From Theristus sp. LFF4_11 (taxonomy: Eukaryota > Nematoda > Chromadorea > Monhysterida > Xyalidae): DNA of 45,349 nucleotides. A program made the translations under genes and the position numbers. The DNA is taken from contig JASANC010004465.1 of the NCBI GenBank assembly GCA_030248135.1, positions 1 through 45,349 on the forward strand, in the 5' to 3' direction. Of the stretch, positions 1-11,800 are shown piece after piece. The notes beneath the pieces were generated by a model. It had not been told where the DNA came from. It did no database searches and worked only from the letters and a program-made list of their open reading frames with translations. Position 1 is the first letter of the stretch. Each line of letters starts with the position of its first letter.

Positions 1-1846
1 TTATCATGGTTTCTACAACTGTTTTGGCTTTTGAACAATTCATTCTTCAGATATTTTATTTTATTTTTATTAGATGTGCAGCTCAGAACACCTGTTAGTT
101 TCACATACATGTATCAGCTGATTACATCAATAATGTTTAGCTGTCTATAAATGATGGAAAATTAAGCCACCTTAGCACGCTTTCAGAGTTAGACCACCCG
201 CAGCGTCTATCAGTAGCCAAAAAGTTGCGCATCATTTTTAACAAAACGCCAAATTCTACATGTCGTTTTGGCAAAAAAAACATTGTTTCTCTATCTGTTT
301 CTACGTGAATCACACAATGTGCGGCGCCAATAAAATACGAACAGACACAGAGAACGGCTGAACTCGATGATCGTGCAAGCTCAAACTTCAGGACACTGAA
401 TTGCTACTGCGACTCGGTTGCGCGCGCGTGCATAGCCGAGCGCCGAGTTGCGAATCGCATCGAATGGACCTACTGCAGACCGGCACATGGCTTCAGCTGC
501 TACCGCAATTGGTACCGTGCAGGACGCCGCTGTGCGCACGAGATCGCGCATTACAGAAAGTGAACTCGCAACAACTCCGTCATACGTGAATCTTGTGCAC
601 TGTGTCTCAGCTGCAGTGTTGTTTGCAAAACGCTGTAAAATTTCGGACCGATTATTGCGAGTGCTTGTCTATATACAGTAGGACGATCGAAAGTTCTAAA
701 CTTTTCATGGTTTTCCACAATTCTTGATAAATATTGTTGTTTGTGCGCTGCTCGCACACCAGACGAGATTATTTGGTTATTGCGGTTGCTGTTTTGATGG
801 GAAGAAATAGAATTTTGTGATGTTCGGAGATATTGCCAGTCTTGCAGATGACCCGCATTTACGGTATGGCACATTGCACATTTGTTCAACTCACCTGCTA
901 CCCCAAACCGATCAACGGTAGAGTAAAGGTGGCCGTCAAACCGTCACATTCTGGCTTTGTTTTTATTGTTCTAAAGTTTGCACTCAAAATTGCTGAAAAA
1001 TATCGCTAACCTTTCGTTTTTGTTTCTTTTTATCTCATGTCGTCCAAATTAAAAGAACAAACTCATGTGAAGCAGCTCCAGCAGTGGCACGTGCCTGGCT
1101 TTTATCACTAACATTTTTCGTTAAAATGTGTGTTTGACGTCAATAAGAAGGTGATTTTCAACAAATTTGTTGTTCGAAAAAAATATTTATGTAGAATATT
1201 TGATAAGATGCAGCTTATAATAATTTTCTTTACTTTCGAAATAGCTTTGATCAAAGTCCAAGTTTGTTTCTCCGAAATTTTGATAACACGCATGCATATG
1301 CAGTCTTATGACCGTAATCCCCAATCTGTACAGTAGTAGTGGTTCAAGTTGTCTGGTTTTAACGGAGTAAAAAGCAAGTTGCAGTTTTGCCAACGTTCTT
1401 GATTCAAAGAATTTGTCTGCAAAGGTCTTCAAGTGTTACGACAAAGAGTCCAATTAGCCTCTATCACCGGATACATGTTCAGTCCTGCACCTTTTTTTCT
1501 TTGCTAAATCAGCACATTGTCAGACTGCTTCACAGCTACAATAGTGTATGTGGAACAGGCTCTTTATTCGGACATTATCCGTAAAATTCGTGCAAGCATT
1601 ATTACCTCTTATCCTTTCTTATGGATTAGAGACAGAGTTTGTATGCAGGAATGAAAAATGTTTCATAAATTGCGCGGCAATGCAAATTTGGGGCACCGCT
1701 GCATTGAGGATTCGGATTTTTTACTTTAGCAGTGTGGCTTTTCCCACAGCGTGAAACTTTTGCGGTTACTAGTTTTAGCACTCCACCCGTGGTGAAAAAT
1801 AAGAGCAAACACGTTGCCAAGAGAACGGTGCAGCATCTGTCGCAGA
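1..1846. other. Left-end region without a supportable gene
   Basis: I see only short open frames here, none with a recognisable motif or a convincing splice partner. A tight purine/pyrimidine-mixed stretch at about 400-600 is more GC-rich than its surroundings but has no coding signature. The last few hundred bases are presumably the promoter and 5' leader of the small secreted-protein gene that starts at 1847. Confidence 0.5.
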
Positions 1847-2917
1847 ATGGCGGTTACAACGCGGGCTGTGGTGTTGCTGTGTGCATTCGCACTCATGCAA
1901 CAGTTGTCGAGCAACAGTGGAAGGGTGAGTCAATTGCAAACAGGTCGCAAACAATCACAGGTGCTTTCCACCAGACCGTACAGTACAGTATGGCCGAATG
2001 AGTAAGGCAGTCCTTCTATTCTCCATTAAGGCGAGATCAGTCGCAGACTAGAAGTTGTCTTCTTCAAGAATGCCAAGATAATTCCCAGTCGTGTGTGCGA
2101 GAGAGAAAGAATAAACAGAATAGCAGAAAAAAACTAATTTAAAAAACGCGTAAAATTTTACACACAATTGGGTTTTTGAAGGTCTTTTTTCATTCAAAGT
2201 TCGCGTGCTCTTTGCACCCTGAAAAAAGCTTCCGTGGTTACTCAGCCATTGGGTACAGAGATTCTGAATAAAAGTACACGGTTTGCTTGCAGTGCTTGCT
2301 TGAACTAGAAGAAAAACAATTGCTGGGGCTGCTCGCGCAAATGTTACGCCAACAAGCGTGTGTCCAAACAAATGTCCACTGCGCTCGGTGTCCCATGCGG
2401 TGTCCAAAATGAAAGGGGCCCAAAATTCCGAGTGTGGACACTCAGGCGGACAGGACGCTGGACACACCCTGTTTGCACACCCTTTTCAGTTTTGCTTTCC
2501 GTGAATCCTATTTATGAAATTATCAAACTATTTTTTGAAAACGCTCATATCGCAAAACACTGCACTGCAGGGGGTGGCGCAAGGCAGCAATGTCATTCAT
2601 GTTCTGTCGATTCCGATCAACAGACGTCCTGCTGTGCAACGTGCTGCTTCACTCGCTCAACAACGCCATCACCAATCCTTGCAGTTCTCAAATCATAAAC
2701 TGCACCATCCACTCGTTGTCGGCCACCACAATGGCGGTATGTCTTTATTTCTAAATATTGACTTTTTAGTGTAACTGTCGCATCGCTATATTGGTCTATA
2801 TTGGTTGTTTGCGACACCACAGGCACGCAAGCACCTGAAGCAAATGGGGTTATAATGCTCAACAGCGGCATGGATCGTTGGCGTGCTTCGCTCAGCAATG
2901 GTCACCTTGTTCATTAG
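1847..2917 (+). CDS. Small secreted histidine-rich protein, 3 exons (112 aa)
   Basis: Function unknown. Exons are 1847-1924, 2571-2736 and 2823-2917, and the phases fit (0 then 1). The donors are GTGAGT and GTATGT, and the acceptors are CTGCAG and CCACAG. Exon 1 is a textbook signal peptide: a short basic start (MAVTTR) and a hydrophobic core (AVVLLCAFALM). The predicted mature part, roughly residues 22-112, has no cysteine. It is rich in His, Gln and Asn, with QQRHHQ, KLHH and GHHNGG clusters and a dibasic NRR. The stop is TAG at 2915. A likely AATAAA signal lies at 3221, so the 3' end probably overlaps that of the convergent receptor gene A. A secreted metal-binding peptide or a peptide precursor is possible, but both are guesses. 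The evidence is reading frame, splicing and signal peptide only. Confidence 0.5.
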
Positions 2918-3428
2918 TCTGTAAAAACCGAAACTGTTGCTCACAAATTGCAATAGCTGGAACACCACAGAAAATAACTGAACAGTTGGCGGTTGGCGCA
3001 ACACTGTGAAAGATAACATTGATTATTGAGTTCAGTTAGCAAACTGTTGACCTAACACCTAACTGATGAATTATTGTTTTATTCCAGGCTGAATTAAGAG
3101 TTGTTATATGTACACTATGATTTTGTTATAGCCTGTAGATGAATACATACAGTAAGTGCCTACACCATATACAATTGTTCAAGTTTGCGTTGAAAAAAAT
3201 TTGTGCAACAGGCAAACATGAATAAAATAATCAAGTCTGTCTGAACAGACACAGTGCACTCAGTTACAAACACAGTAATGCTGCATATACAGTACAGTAG
3301 TCCATAATGTACAGTATGCCCGCTGGCGATGTCATCAGACCCGGTGACAGGCGCTACAGCCACGTGTTCACCTTTACTGTCGTCCAACCAAGTGCGCTGG
3401 CTTCAGTCAAACACTTTAGCATGCAATC

Positions 3429-6400
3429 TCAAATCCATACGCATTCTCCACCGAGCGGTTTCAAAGCGGGTGTCGAGCTGGCAGTCATTGGGACACGCGC
3501 GTCGATGATCAGACGCGGCGTCTGAATGCAGAATTGGGGGCAAGTAGGCAAGCAAGTTCGAACGAATTGTGATGAGCAGGCACAAGAATGGCCAAAAATC
3601 AAGGTTTCCTGTGTTTTTCTGTGAAGTTACACCTGAATAGTGCCAACTGCCGACCTGCACAACAATCATCGCGGTTCCAATGATGTTGACGACGGTGAAG
3701 ATGATCAGAAACAACCGATCCAACACCATGGCCACGTAGGACCAGTCCTCCGAGACCTGCAGTGTTGATGTTGATTCATTACACGCTAAATATGTGCGTC
3801 GCCCTTTGCTGTTAGCTTGATTTCTTCAAACCAGAACCTGAGCGCAGACGTTTCTGATTTTTTTCACTTGAACTGTAGCTTTAAAATTGTTGGGGAATGC
3901 GGAAAAATTTTAAAAACTTCTAAAAAATCCACCTAAACATCACATGTATACCTTGTCCTCGGCTTCCTGCGCGCGATAGTGCTCGGCAATGAAGCTGACG
4001 TTGTCAATCATGCGTCTGATCAGATCAGGGTGCATGCCACGCAGTTCGGCAAGTTGCGACAAGCGAATTTGTGTGTTTGCGTACTGCTGCACGGACATGA
4101 AGTACGGCGAGGGACGGCGCGAGTCTTGGCCACTGCTCGCGAACACACGCAACAGGCCAGAGGAGGCGGCGTCTGAACCTGAACAGAGAACGAAAACAAC
4201 AACTAAAAACGGAAAATCGAGTTCTTCAGTGCTACTTTCGAGAACACTTGGCAATATTTTCATGTTACGCTTGTTGCAAACCGTCTTCATTGTCGACCGA
4301 TGACGTCTCAGCATCGCCTTCCGGATCGTCTTGCGGCTTGATGCACAGCAAACCTGCAAAATGCTCAACAACGCAGTCAATTATCAAAGCGAATGCTAAA
4401 CTTTCATTACATTCGCATGTCCTAATGGGTACACAGAGTAATTGCGGTCTTTAAGCGATGTTGCACGTGATATTCTGTCTTGGGCAAATGTTGTGCTGTG
4501 ATTCACAGTCAAAACGTCGCAGCTTCGTCTGTTAAAGTGTGGCGCCTGCGCTTCAGCGCACGCAAGTGCATGAATGAACCCTTAGTAACGCTGGAGATCT
4601 ATGTGGTCCAGTGCCGTGCATACCGGTACTGTTTTGATATGCGACTTCAATCAATGGAAAAGTCGTTAGTTTTTGTAACCAAACACTTTTATCGATTGGC
4701 ACCTGGCAACTGCTGCAGGAACAGCCAGCGCACCCAGTTCGGCATCGTGTGCGTGGCGCCGGAGCGGTGAAACAAATTCAGGGTGATCACGGAGGTGATG
4801 ATCGAGACAAACACGAGCATGATCGTGAACAGCAGATATTTGCCGATCAGTGGGATGACGAGACTCGTCGGTGGAATCAGATCGATCAACACCAGGAAGA
4901 AGATGGTCAGTGTGACGAGGATGGAGATGGCAAGCGTGATCTTGTGGTCGTGCGATGGCAGATAAAACACAAACGTCGTCAGAATCGCTGGAAACATACA
5001 ACTTTGTGAATCACATGCTGTTCTTTTTAATGGGCTTCTAATTCACTCGCAAAGTGTTCATCTCACCGATCAGCAGACAGGGTATAACCAAATTGACAGT
5101 GTAGAAAAGCGGCTTCCTTTTTAGATTTAACTTGAACGTAGTATCGATGTAGTAATCGTTACCGCAACAACCAGGATAAATTTCCTCGCTTCTTCGAGCC
5201 TCCACTTGCATTAAATCCCATTCTGCGCTTCTAAAAAACACAAGAATTAGCAAAATAACGTTTCCAATATTTTTGTGAAGCTGAGTGTTCAAACATAACG
5301 GTCACCCAAAATCATCTATCTGAACGAGTAGCCACTAAGTTGCTCTATCACTATTGCTACTGCTACGATTACTCTTACTATTACAGGACTATTACTACGA
5401 AAGTACTACCACTGCTTCTACGCCACTATCTCTACTACTACTGCCATAAGTGTTTTGGCGTGTGTTCAATTGCGGCCCTCTAATTGCGGCCTTAAGAGTT
5501 ACGGCCCGCTCATTGCGGCTCGTTCGATTCCGGCCAGGACGACTCCGGCCGGCCAATTTTCCTGAGCAATAATAGCAAACCACATGCAATGATTTTTCGT
5601 GATCTGTGATGAATCAAAAAATGAGCTCAATGTTTTTTCAAAAAAACTCATAGATTTCTGACGTGCCTTTATGTAAAATGCTTGGGTTGGGGGAGACCTA
5701 CAAGAACTTTCCTTAGCTTTGCGATCAGATTGGCTGAAGTTTATTTTTTAGTTTTCATTTTTGCAATCATTTTTATATCTGCGATCGCGATAATTGATTT
5801 GCGATAATTTGCGAAAAAAGTCATTCCTTCCAGCAGTTTTTTGTTCGTGCTAGAAAAAATTCGCCGGGGCGGAATCGTCCGGGCTGAAATTCTTCGGACC
5901 GCAATGAGCGGGCCGGAATTTTCATTGAAGTACTTTATAGGAGCAACGGTTTTTGCTCCAAGTGGACAAAAGAAAATTAGCAAGCTGCTTTTTGAAACTA
6001 CAAGCGCAGGAGTGTCGTCTGTGGTTGTGCATGCAGTTTTCAGTGCTGCAAGTTCTACAAATTGTCTTTTTGCGCAAAGCGTTGTATCACCAAAAACGTA
6101 CTGCTGAAAGTTTGACAAGTCCAAGCCGGTGGCCACGTACTCCTTGCAGCATTTGTTGAGTGCCGCGTTGTTCTCATCTCTGCAGGCATCTTTCACTTCG
6201 TTTTGTTCACGTTTGTCCATCGGGGGACAACTTTGAATCTGAGAATGCGAGGCTTTGCCAACTGACGCTTTTATTCAGTGCATCACCTTTTTTAATTTCA
6301 AATGATTTCAAATTTCAGAAGTTACTTGTCAACTTCATACCGTGTCATTTGGAATGACCTTTTGAATCTTCATTTGAAGGAATTCACCAGTGTAAGTCCA

Positions 6401-7994
6401 GCCGCCAAACTTCATCAAGCAAGTTTGTTCGTCATACGGAAAGTGCTCAATGTCAATCTGCGAATGGTAAATTCTATGAAGTGTTTCCCTTTTTTTTGGT
6501 GTAATGGATAGACTGTTGATCTCCAACGTTCCGAATCCCCCGGCCTCGAACGCTGATGTGAGGATCTAAGCGCTCGGAAGTGTTGTCGTGACTGAGTTAA
6601 AGGAAATTCAGCAAGTTAATTATTTAGGGTTCAGTTGCAATAGGTGTACTGAGTTGTGTTTGTTGGTCATTATTCGGTCATATTGACCATCTACTGCATG
6701 TTTGTCAATTTGGATGACCTAGGGTGTACCCCCTTCGAACGAAATCGCGCCTCGGAGGAGATGGGGGTTCCGTTACACCCATTCCCATTCCCAAAAATCC
6801 GGAAGCCCTCTCCCTTCACGACTTGAGACTGGTGCGGTTGAGTCTGGCCAATATGAGACGATCCCTCAACGCACAGGAAATGCAACATTGTTTTGTGAAT
6901 GCAAAAAAAGAATTTTTAGCGTGCTAATTGAAAACACGAATAAATAATATGACCTATTTTTTTAAACGTGTCCCACTGAAATGACGTCATGTGCCGCCAA
7001 ACATGCGCTTGCCGTTCACAGCAAACCAGACTTTCCGTTTAGCCAGTTTCTTCCCGTAAACAAATGGTGAATGTCGAATCAGTCACATCAAACTGTTATT
7101 TTAGTGCCTGTATAGATACTTAGACAAACGGGCGTTTTTAAAGCAAATGACGTCATTTTAGTCCGGACACGTTTGAATAAATCCACAATACCTCACAAAA
7201 CGAATTGTAAATGGCCGGTGGCTTCCAGCAAATTGTGCCGTCATACGAGACCAAGGCGTCCGTTAAAATTGTGATCTGTGGATTGCCCATTGCGCTAAAC
7301 AACAGAAATGGGAATGGAAACGATTTTTTCATGGTTTTATAACGCAAAAACTGGTAATAACGAGCACTTGTTGTAGAGCACAATGTCGGGCACCCAAATC
7401 TGATCAGCTGGCAGATGCAGTTTCTTTATGCCACCGTAGTCGTCTGGCTCCCAGCGCAAATGGAAGTCCGTCCATCCCTGTTGCATCATTGTGAAAAACG
7501 TTTCAACTTTTAAGTTCTTCGCAGCTTGTTTTTGAACCAAAAAAGCAGACACTTTTTTATGTGAGGTTACCATTTCCAACCACAGGTTTGTTGTTAGCAC
7601 TTGTTTCACTTCATTCTGCAAGATGTGCAAATTTAAACAAAACAAATGAAGAGACCGAAAAAGAAAAGATTCAATAAAACATGCAGAAAATTAATTACCA
7701 ATTCAATTATGCGAATCAGTGATGCACCAAATTTCACCTCAATTTTTTCTGACGAATTCTCGACAGGGCGAACATTTTTATTGTAAAAGTAGAGCAGGTC
7801 TTCAAATAATTGGTCTGCCGCAGGACTTGCGTTTGTTTCATGGACGAACAAAATTGCTGAAAAATATCACGGCTTTTTTTTAAAATGAGACCATGACTTC
7901 AATTTAGTTTGTGAAATGAGTTTAAAACCACAAACTCACCTGCTAGTCCAACCAAAGTCAGTGGTGTCGCAAGCTTGTATGTATTTATGGACAT
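3429..7994 (-). CDS. Nicotinic acetylcholine receptor alpha-type subunit A (13 exons, 555 aa)
   Basis: Ligand-gated ion channel subunit of the plasma membrane. Exons on the minus strand: 7994-7940, 7856-7699, 7615-7571, 7477-7368, 7294-7192, 6457-6341, 6238-6102, 5230-5067, 4987-4703, 4353-4282, 4178-3952, 3756-3655, 3521-3429. They sum to 1668 nt in one frame. Seen: a signal peptide in exon 1; loop D/A region with [14 protein letters not shown] and [11 protein letters not shown]; a Cys-loop C156-C170 with exactly 13 residues between (FPYDEQ inside); a vicinal Cys pair C263-C264 in YPGCC, the alpha signature; M1; M2 followed by [12 protein letters not shown]3; a cytoplasmic loop of about 100 residues; M4 beginning [15 protein letters not shown]; and a tail ending GGECVWI. 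Oddities: residue 311 (-1') is His instead of Glu, and 321 (9') is Val instead of Leu. Its neighbour B is a tandem paralog about 850 bp upstream. Exon 11 has two possible in-frame acceptors 6 bp apart. From memory, a His at -1' recalls nematode ACR-8-group subunits; this assignment is tentative. Confidence 0.93.
5457..5913. mobile_element. MITE-like element with GCGGCC-rich inverted ends, copy 1
   Basis: This element lies in intron 7 of receptor gene A. Both ends consist of short degenerate modules such as AATTGCGGCC, ATTCCGGCC and GCCCGCTCATTGCGG. The ends form imperfect inverted repeats of about 90-100 bp around an AT-rich core with no coding capacity. A second copy in opposite orientation lies at about 38203-38617. 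The two copies align along their whole length, including GTGTTCAATTG near one end and TTCCTTCCAGCAGTTT near the other. The boundaries are approximate, and I found no clean target duplication. Confidence 0.6.
6490..6600 (+). repeat. tRNA-like / SINE-head sequence in intron 5 of receptor A
   Basis: The sequence GGTGTAATGGATAGACTG resembles a tRNA D-arm (A box). About 20 bp later GTTCCGAATCCCCC resembles a T-arm (B box) with one extra base. It does not fold into an intact cloverleaf, so a working tRNA is unlikely. A tRNA-derived SINE head or a tRNA pseudogene is the better reading. The following GAACGCTGATGTGAGGA resembles a stretch near 11670, next to the other tRNA-like sequence in gene B. Confidence 0.3.
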
Positions 7995-8840
7995 TTCTTG
8001 AATTGGCAGGACTAGTGAGTAAGTGCACAGACTAATTTTTACGCATTGAAGCTGCGCGCCAACTTGGTTTGAAACGTAAAAACCTGGTTGGAACTCAGGG
8101 TTGTGAGACAAGTTTTTTTTATTTCGGTCTGTTTGCGTTTTGTTTTTCGATGACATTGTCGAGCGTGAAATTTGTTTTGTTTACACTGTGCAGTGCACTG
8201 CTTAGTTCCGCCTGAAAGCGTGAAAATATTTCCCCTCGCACTGAAGTCCTTATCTTGATTGTTTCTTTGCGGTACCCATCTTTCAAAAGGAATCCAAAAA
8301 GCAGCGAAATGATTGATTGCGAAAATCGGGTGAGGTGTAAAAAGTGCTTCAATTTATTTCAATCGTCTTCAACACACGAATCAGCTCAACGGGTTTTCGG
8401 TTGCTGAAACACAGCCACAAATTCGAATTGGTTGGTGCACTGAAAATTGATGACTATGCAGTATGCACCAATTCATACTTTTTAGTCAAATTCGGGTTTT
8501 ATTGCTTGTACACATATGCACCTGTTCCTCTGGTTGTAACGAACACAGAAAAAAACAAAGATCTAATGCTTCAAAATACATTGCGTGCAAAATTGCATTG
8601 AAATCAGCTCCACACACACTGTAGACAGACCGGACCGAGCCGAGATGCAAACAACAATGCAAGATGGTCTGCTGTGGTACGCCACACGAAGAGCATTCCG
8701 CAAGCTGGTTTGGGGACCTGCTCCACGGTACACCAAAAAACCGGCGCGGGTTCAATAATCAATACTGACATTCCAAAAACAAATTAATTTCCATGCATTA
8801 ACGCAGCAACGGTGCGTGCCCGTGAGCAGATCACCCCGAA
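7995..8840. other. Spacer between receptor genes A and B
   Basis: This short spacer holds the 3' end of gene B and the promoter and 5' leader of gene A. I see no further gene. Open frames here are short and lack motifs. The distance is compatible with either separate promoters or a joint primary transcript. Confidence 0.5.
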
Positions 8841-11800
8841 TCAGTCCACCCAAACACATTCACCGCCAAGCGGTTTCTCAGCAGGGGGCGAACGCAGCGG
8901 CTCACGTGTGTCATATAAAGACGGCGCCTGAAGTGCAAACAGAAATAAAAACTCAATCCATTTTTTCAACCGATCAAAATAATTGTTGAAGCACATAGCT
9001 GCTGACAAAACTTGCCTGGAGAATGATCATCACAGTGCCAAAAATGTTCACGATGAAAAAGATGATCAGGAAAAGTCGATCAAGCACCATTGCCACGTAG
9101 GACCAATCTTCGGAAACCTGTTCAGTTCATTGAAGATTGTCGGTTTCTGGTGACACACATAGAATGTGCTCATAGTCTCGAAAAAACACGGTGGCCGTGA
9201 AAACCGACGGGGGGTGTGAAAGGCTACCAAGTTGACTTTTTGAAGCCAGAAGTGGTGGAATTCATCAAAAAGGGCGCCCCGCAAACACGCACCTTGTCCT
9301 CAGCTTCCTGCGCGCGGTAGTGCTCGGCAATGAAGCTGACGTTGTCAATCATGCGTCTGATCAGATCAGGGTGCATGCCACGCAGTTCGGCAAGTTGCGA
9401 CAAGCGAATTTGTGTGTTTGCGTACTGCTGCACGGACATGAAGTACGGCGAGGGACGGCGCGAGTCTTGGCCACTGCTCGCGAACACACGCAACAGACCA
9501 GAGGAGTTGTCGCCGGAAAATGTGGTGCAACGGTGTCTAATGTCTACATTTTGGGTATAATTTTTAAAAATCAAAAAAAAGTTCATGGTTTACCGTCAGC
9601 GTCGTCGTCTGATTCGCTCTCGTCTGGATCGTCCTGCGGCTTGATGCACAGTGGCCCTGAAGCAAAGTGAAACCCCAATGAAAGCTGCAAAACAGTGCAA
9701 CTGGAAAGCGTGGAAGCACTGAATTGCTGCACTGACTTGGCAGTTTCTGCAGGAACAGCCAGCGCACCCAGTTCGGCATCGTGTGCGTGGAGCCAGAGCG
9801 ATGGTACAGGTTCAGGGTGACCACGGAGATGATGATCGCCACGAAGACGAGCATGATCGTGAACAGCAGATATTTGCCGATCAGTGGGATCACGAGACTC
9901 GTCGGTGGAATCAGATCGATCAACACCAGGAAGAAGATGGTCAGCGTCACAAGGATGGAGATGGCGAATGTGATCTTGTGGTCGGGCGACGGCAGGTAGA
10001 ACGTGAACGTCGTCAGAATCGCTGCCAGTGCAAACTCAGCTTGTTAGATCACCGAGAAAAGTTTCAACGCATTGTTGAGCTACAGTATGTATGTACATGT
10101 TTATCTGTCGAAATTGAAAAATTCAATTTAGTCGCTCGGCACTTTTTGTGAGTGTGATTTTTGCGCTCAACAATCACATGGAAACGTTCAAGTTCTAAAT
10201 TTTGGAGCATCAATAGTAATCAAATCAGAGTGCTCACCGATCAACATGCATGGTATCACCAGGTTGACGGTGTAAAAGAGTGGTTTGCGTCGCAGGTTCA
10301 GTTTGTACGTGATGTCGATGTAGAACTCCTCGCCGCAACATCCAGGATACAGCTGCTCGTTGCGTCTTGCTTCCAACACCATGATGTCCCATTCGGCGCT
10401 GCTGAAACATCCAAATAAACACGCATTTTAATCAAACGTTCGTTCTATAACCTTCAGAATGATCAGTCACTCAAATATAATTGTCATCCTTTTTCAATTC
10501 AAAACCAAAGCCGGGCGACAAACGCTTGAAAATTCGACAAGTCCATTCCGGTCTTGACGTAGCTTTTGCAGAATTTGTCATTTGCCTCGTTCGGTGGAAA
10601 AAGTGGTGGACATGGCTTATAAATGATCTGAAAAGCTTTCGATAAAATTTGAAAAAAGTTTAAAAAATGCGATCATTTTCAACTTCGATACGAAACATTT
10701 TCGCTATATAAGAAAACCATAAGCAGGAAACAAAAAGTACGGAGAACTGGAAGCGAGCAATCAGATTGCAAACAAGCAACTTTCGATTACGTCTTCGTCC
10801 CTGTCGACCTTGACCAGTGTCATGCTGAGAAAGTCGCCAGTGTATGACCAGCCGCCAAATTTCATGTCGCAAGATTGTTCGTCGTACGGAAAGTAGGAGA
10901 TGTCAATCTTGGGTGACGTTGAAATAATCACATTTGAAGTGTTGCAGAGTAAAAAGGGCAAACAGTGGAACAAATGCACACTTCACAGAATGAGTTGTAG
11001 ATCGCAGGTGGCTTCCAACAGACGGTGCCATCGTGGCGAACCAGAGCGTCCACCAGAATGGTGATCTGTGGATTGCCGTGCGCGCTGAAACCAGAACACT
11101 TCGATCAACTTTTGGAAGTCTTTTGGAAACTGCAACGTTCGAGCAAAAGTTTCAAATTTCCATGTTCTCCAACAAACTTGTTATACAGTAAAATGTCAGG
11201 CGTCCAAATTTGGTCAGCAGGCACGTGCATCTTTACAATTCCTCCGTATTCTTCCGGATTCCAGCGTAGGTGAATGTCCGTCCATTCCTGTCAAAACACT
11301 TTTATTATTCGAACGAATGTAGCAATAAAAATGTTGAGAAGAAACGAATTGAAAAATCGACAACATGCGAAAAGACGAACTGACCATCTCCAACCAGAGA
11401 TTTGTCGTCAAGACCTGCTTTACCTCATTCTGAAAAAAAATTTTTTTAATTGATTGGTGAAGTCTGTCCTATCGTTTCACAAAACGTATCGATACGTCAA
11501 AACTTTCGGCAGTCGATGAATGCTTTGCTGTGGCTTTGTCGCCTCGTTTATTCAGTTTTTATGTTCCCCCATTGGGAAACCCAACCTAAAGCACTGGTGG
11601 TTGACGTCTCGTGGATCAATATTCTTGCTCCGGAAGGCCACTAAATCCCACTCGATCCGTGGGAACCAGTGATGTGAGCCTAGCCCTATATGTGTTTCAG
11701 TGGCTTTTCGGCAGTCATAATATCACCGAACGGCAGCGAATGTTTTTTTTATCCAATAAAAAATGTAGATTAGACGCGCGCTGCATCGGCGGCAATAGAA

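Noticed and set aside
551..889. A 112-aa minus-strand open frame
   Set aside because: Composition and lack of motifs, splice sites or neighbours give no support for a gene.
9724..10151. Plus-strand open frames of Asp/Arg/Glu/His-rich protein over receptor exon 9, and the same over gene A
   Set aside because: They are antisense shadows of the conserved M1-M3 exons.
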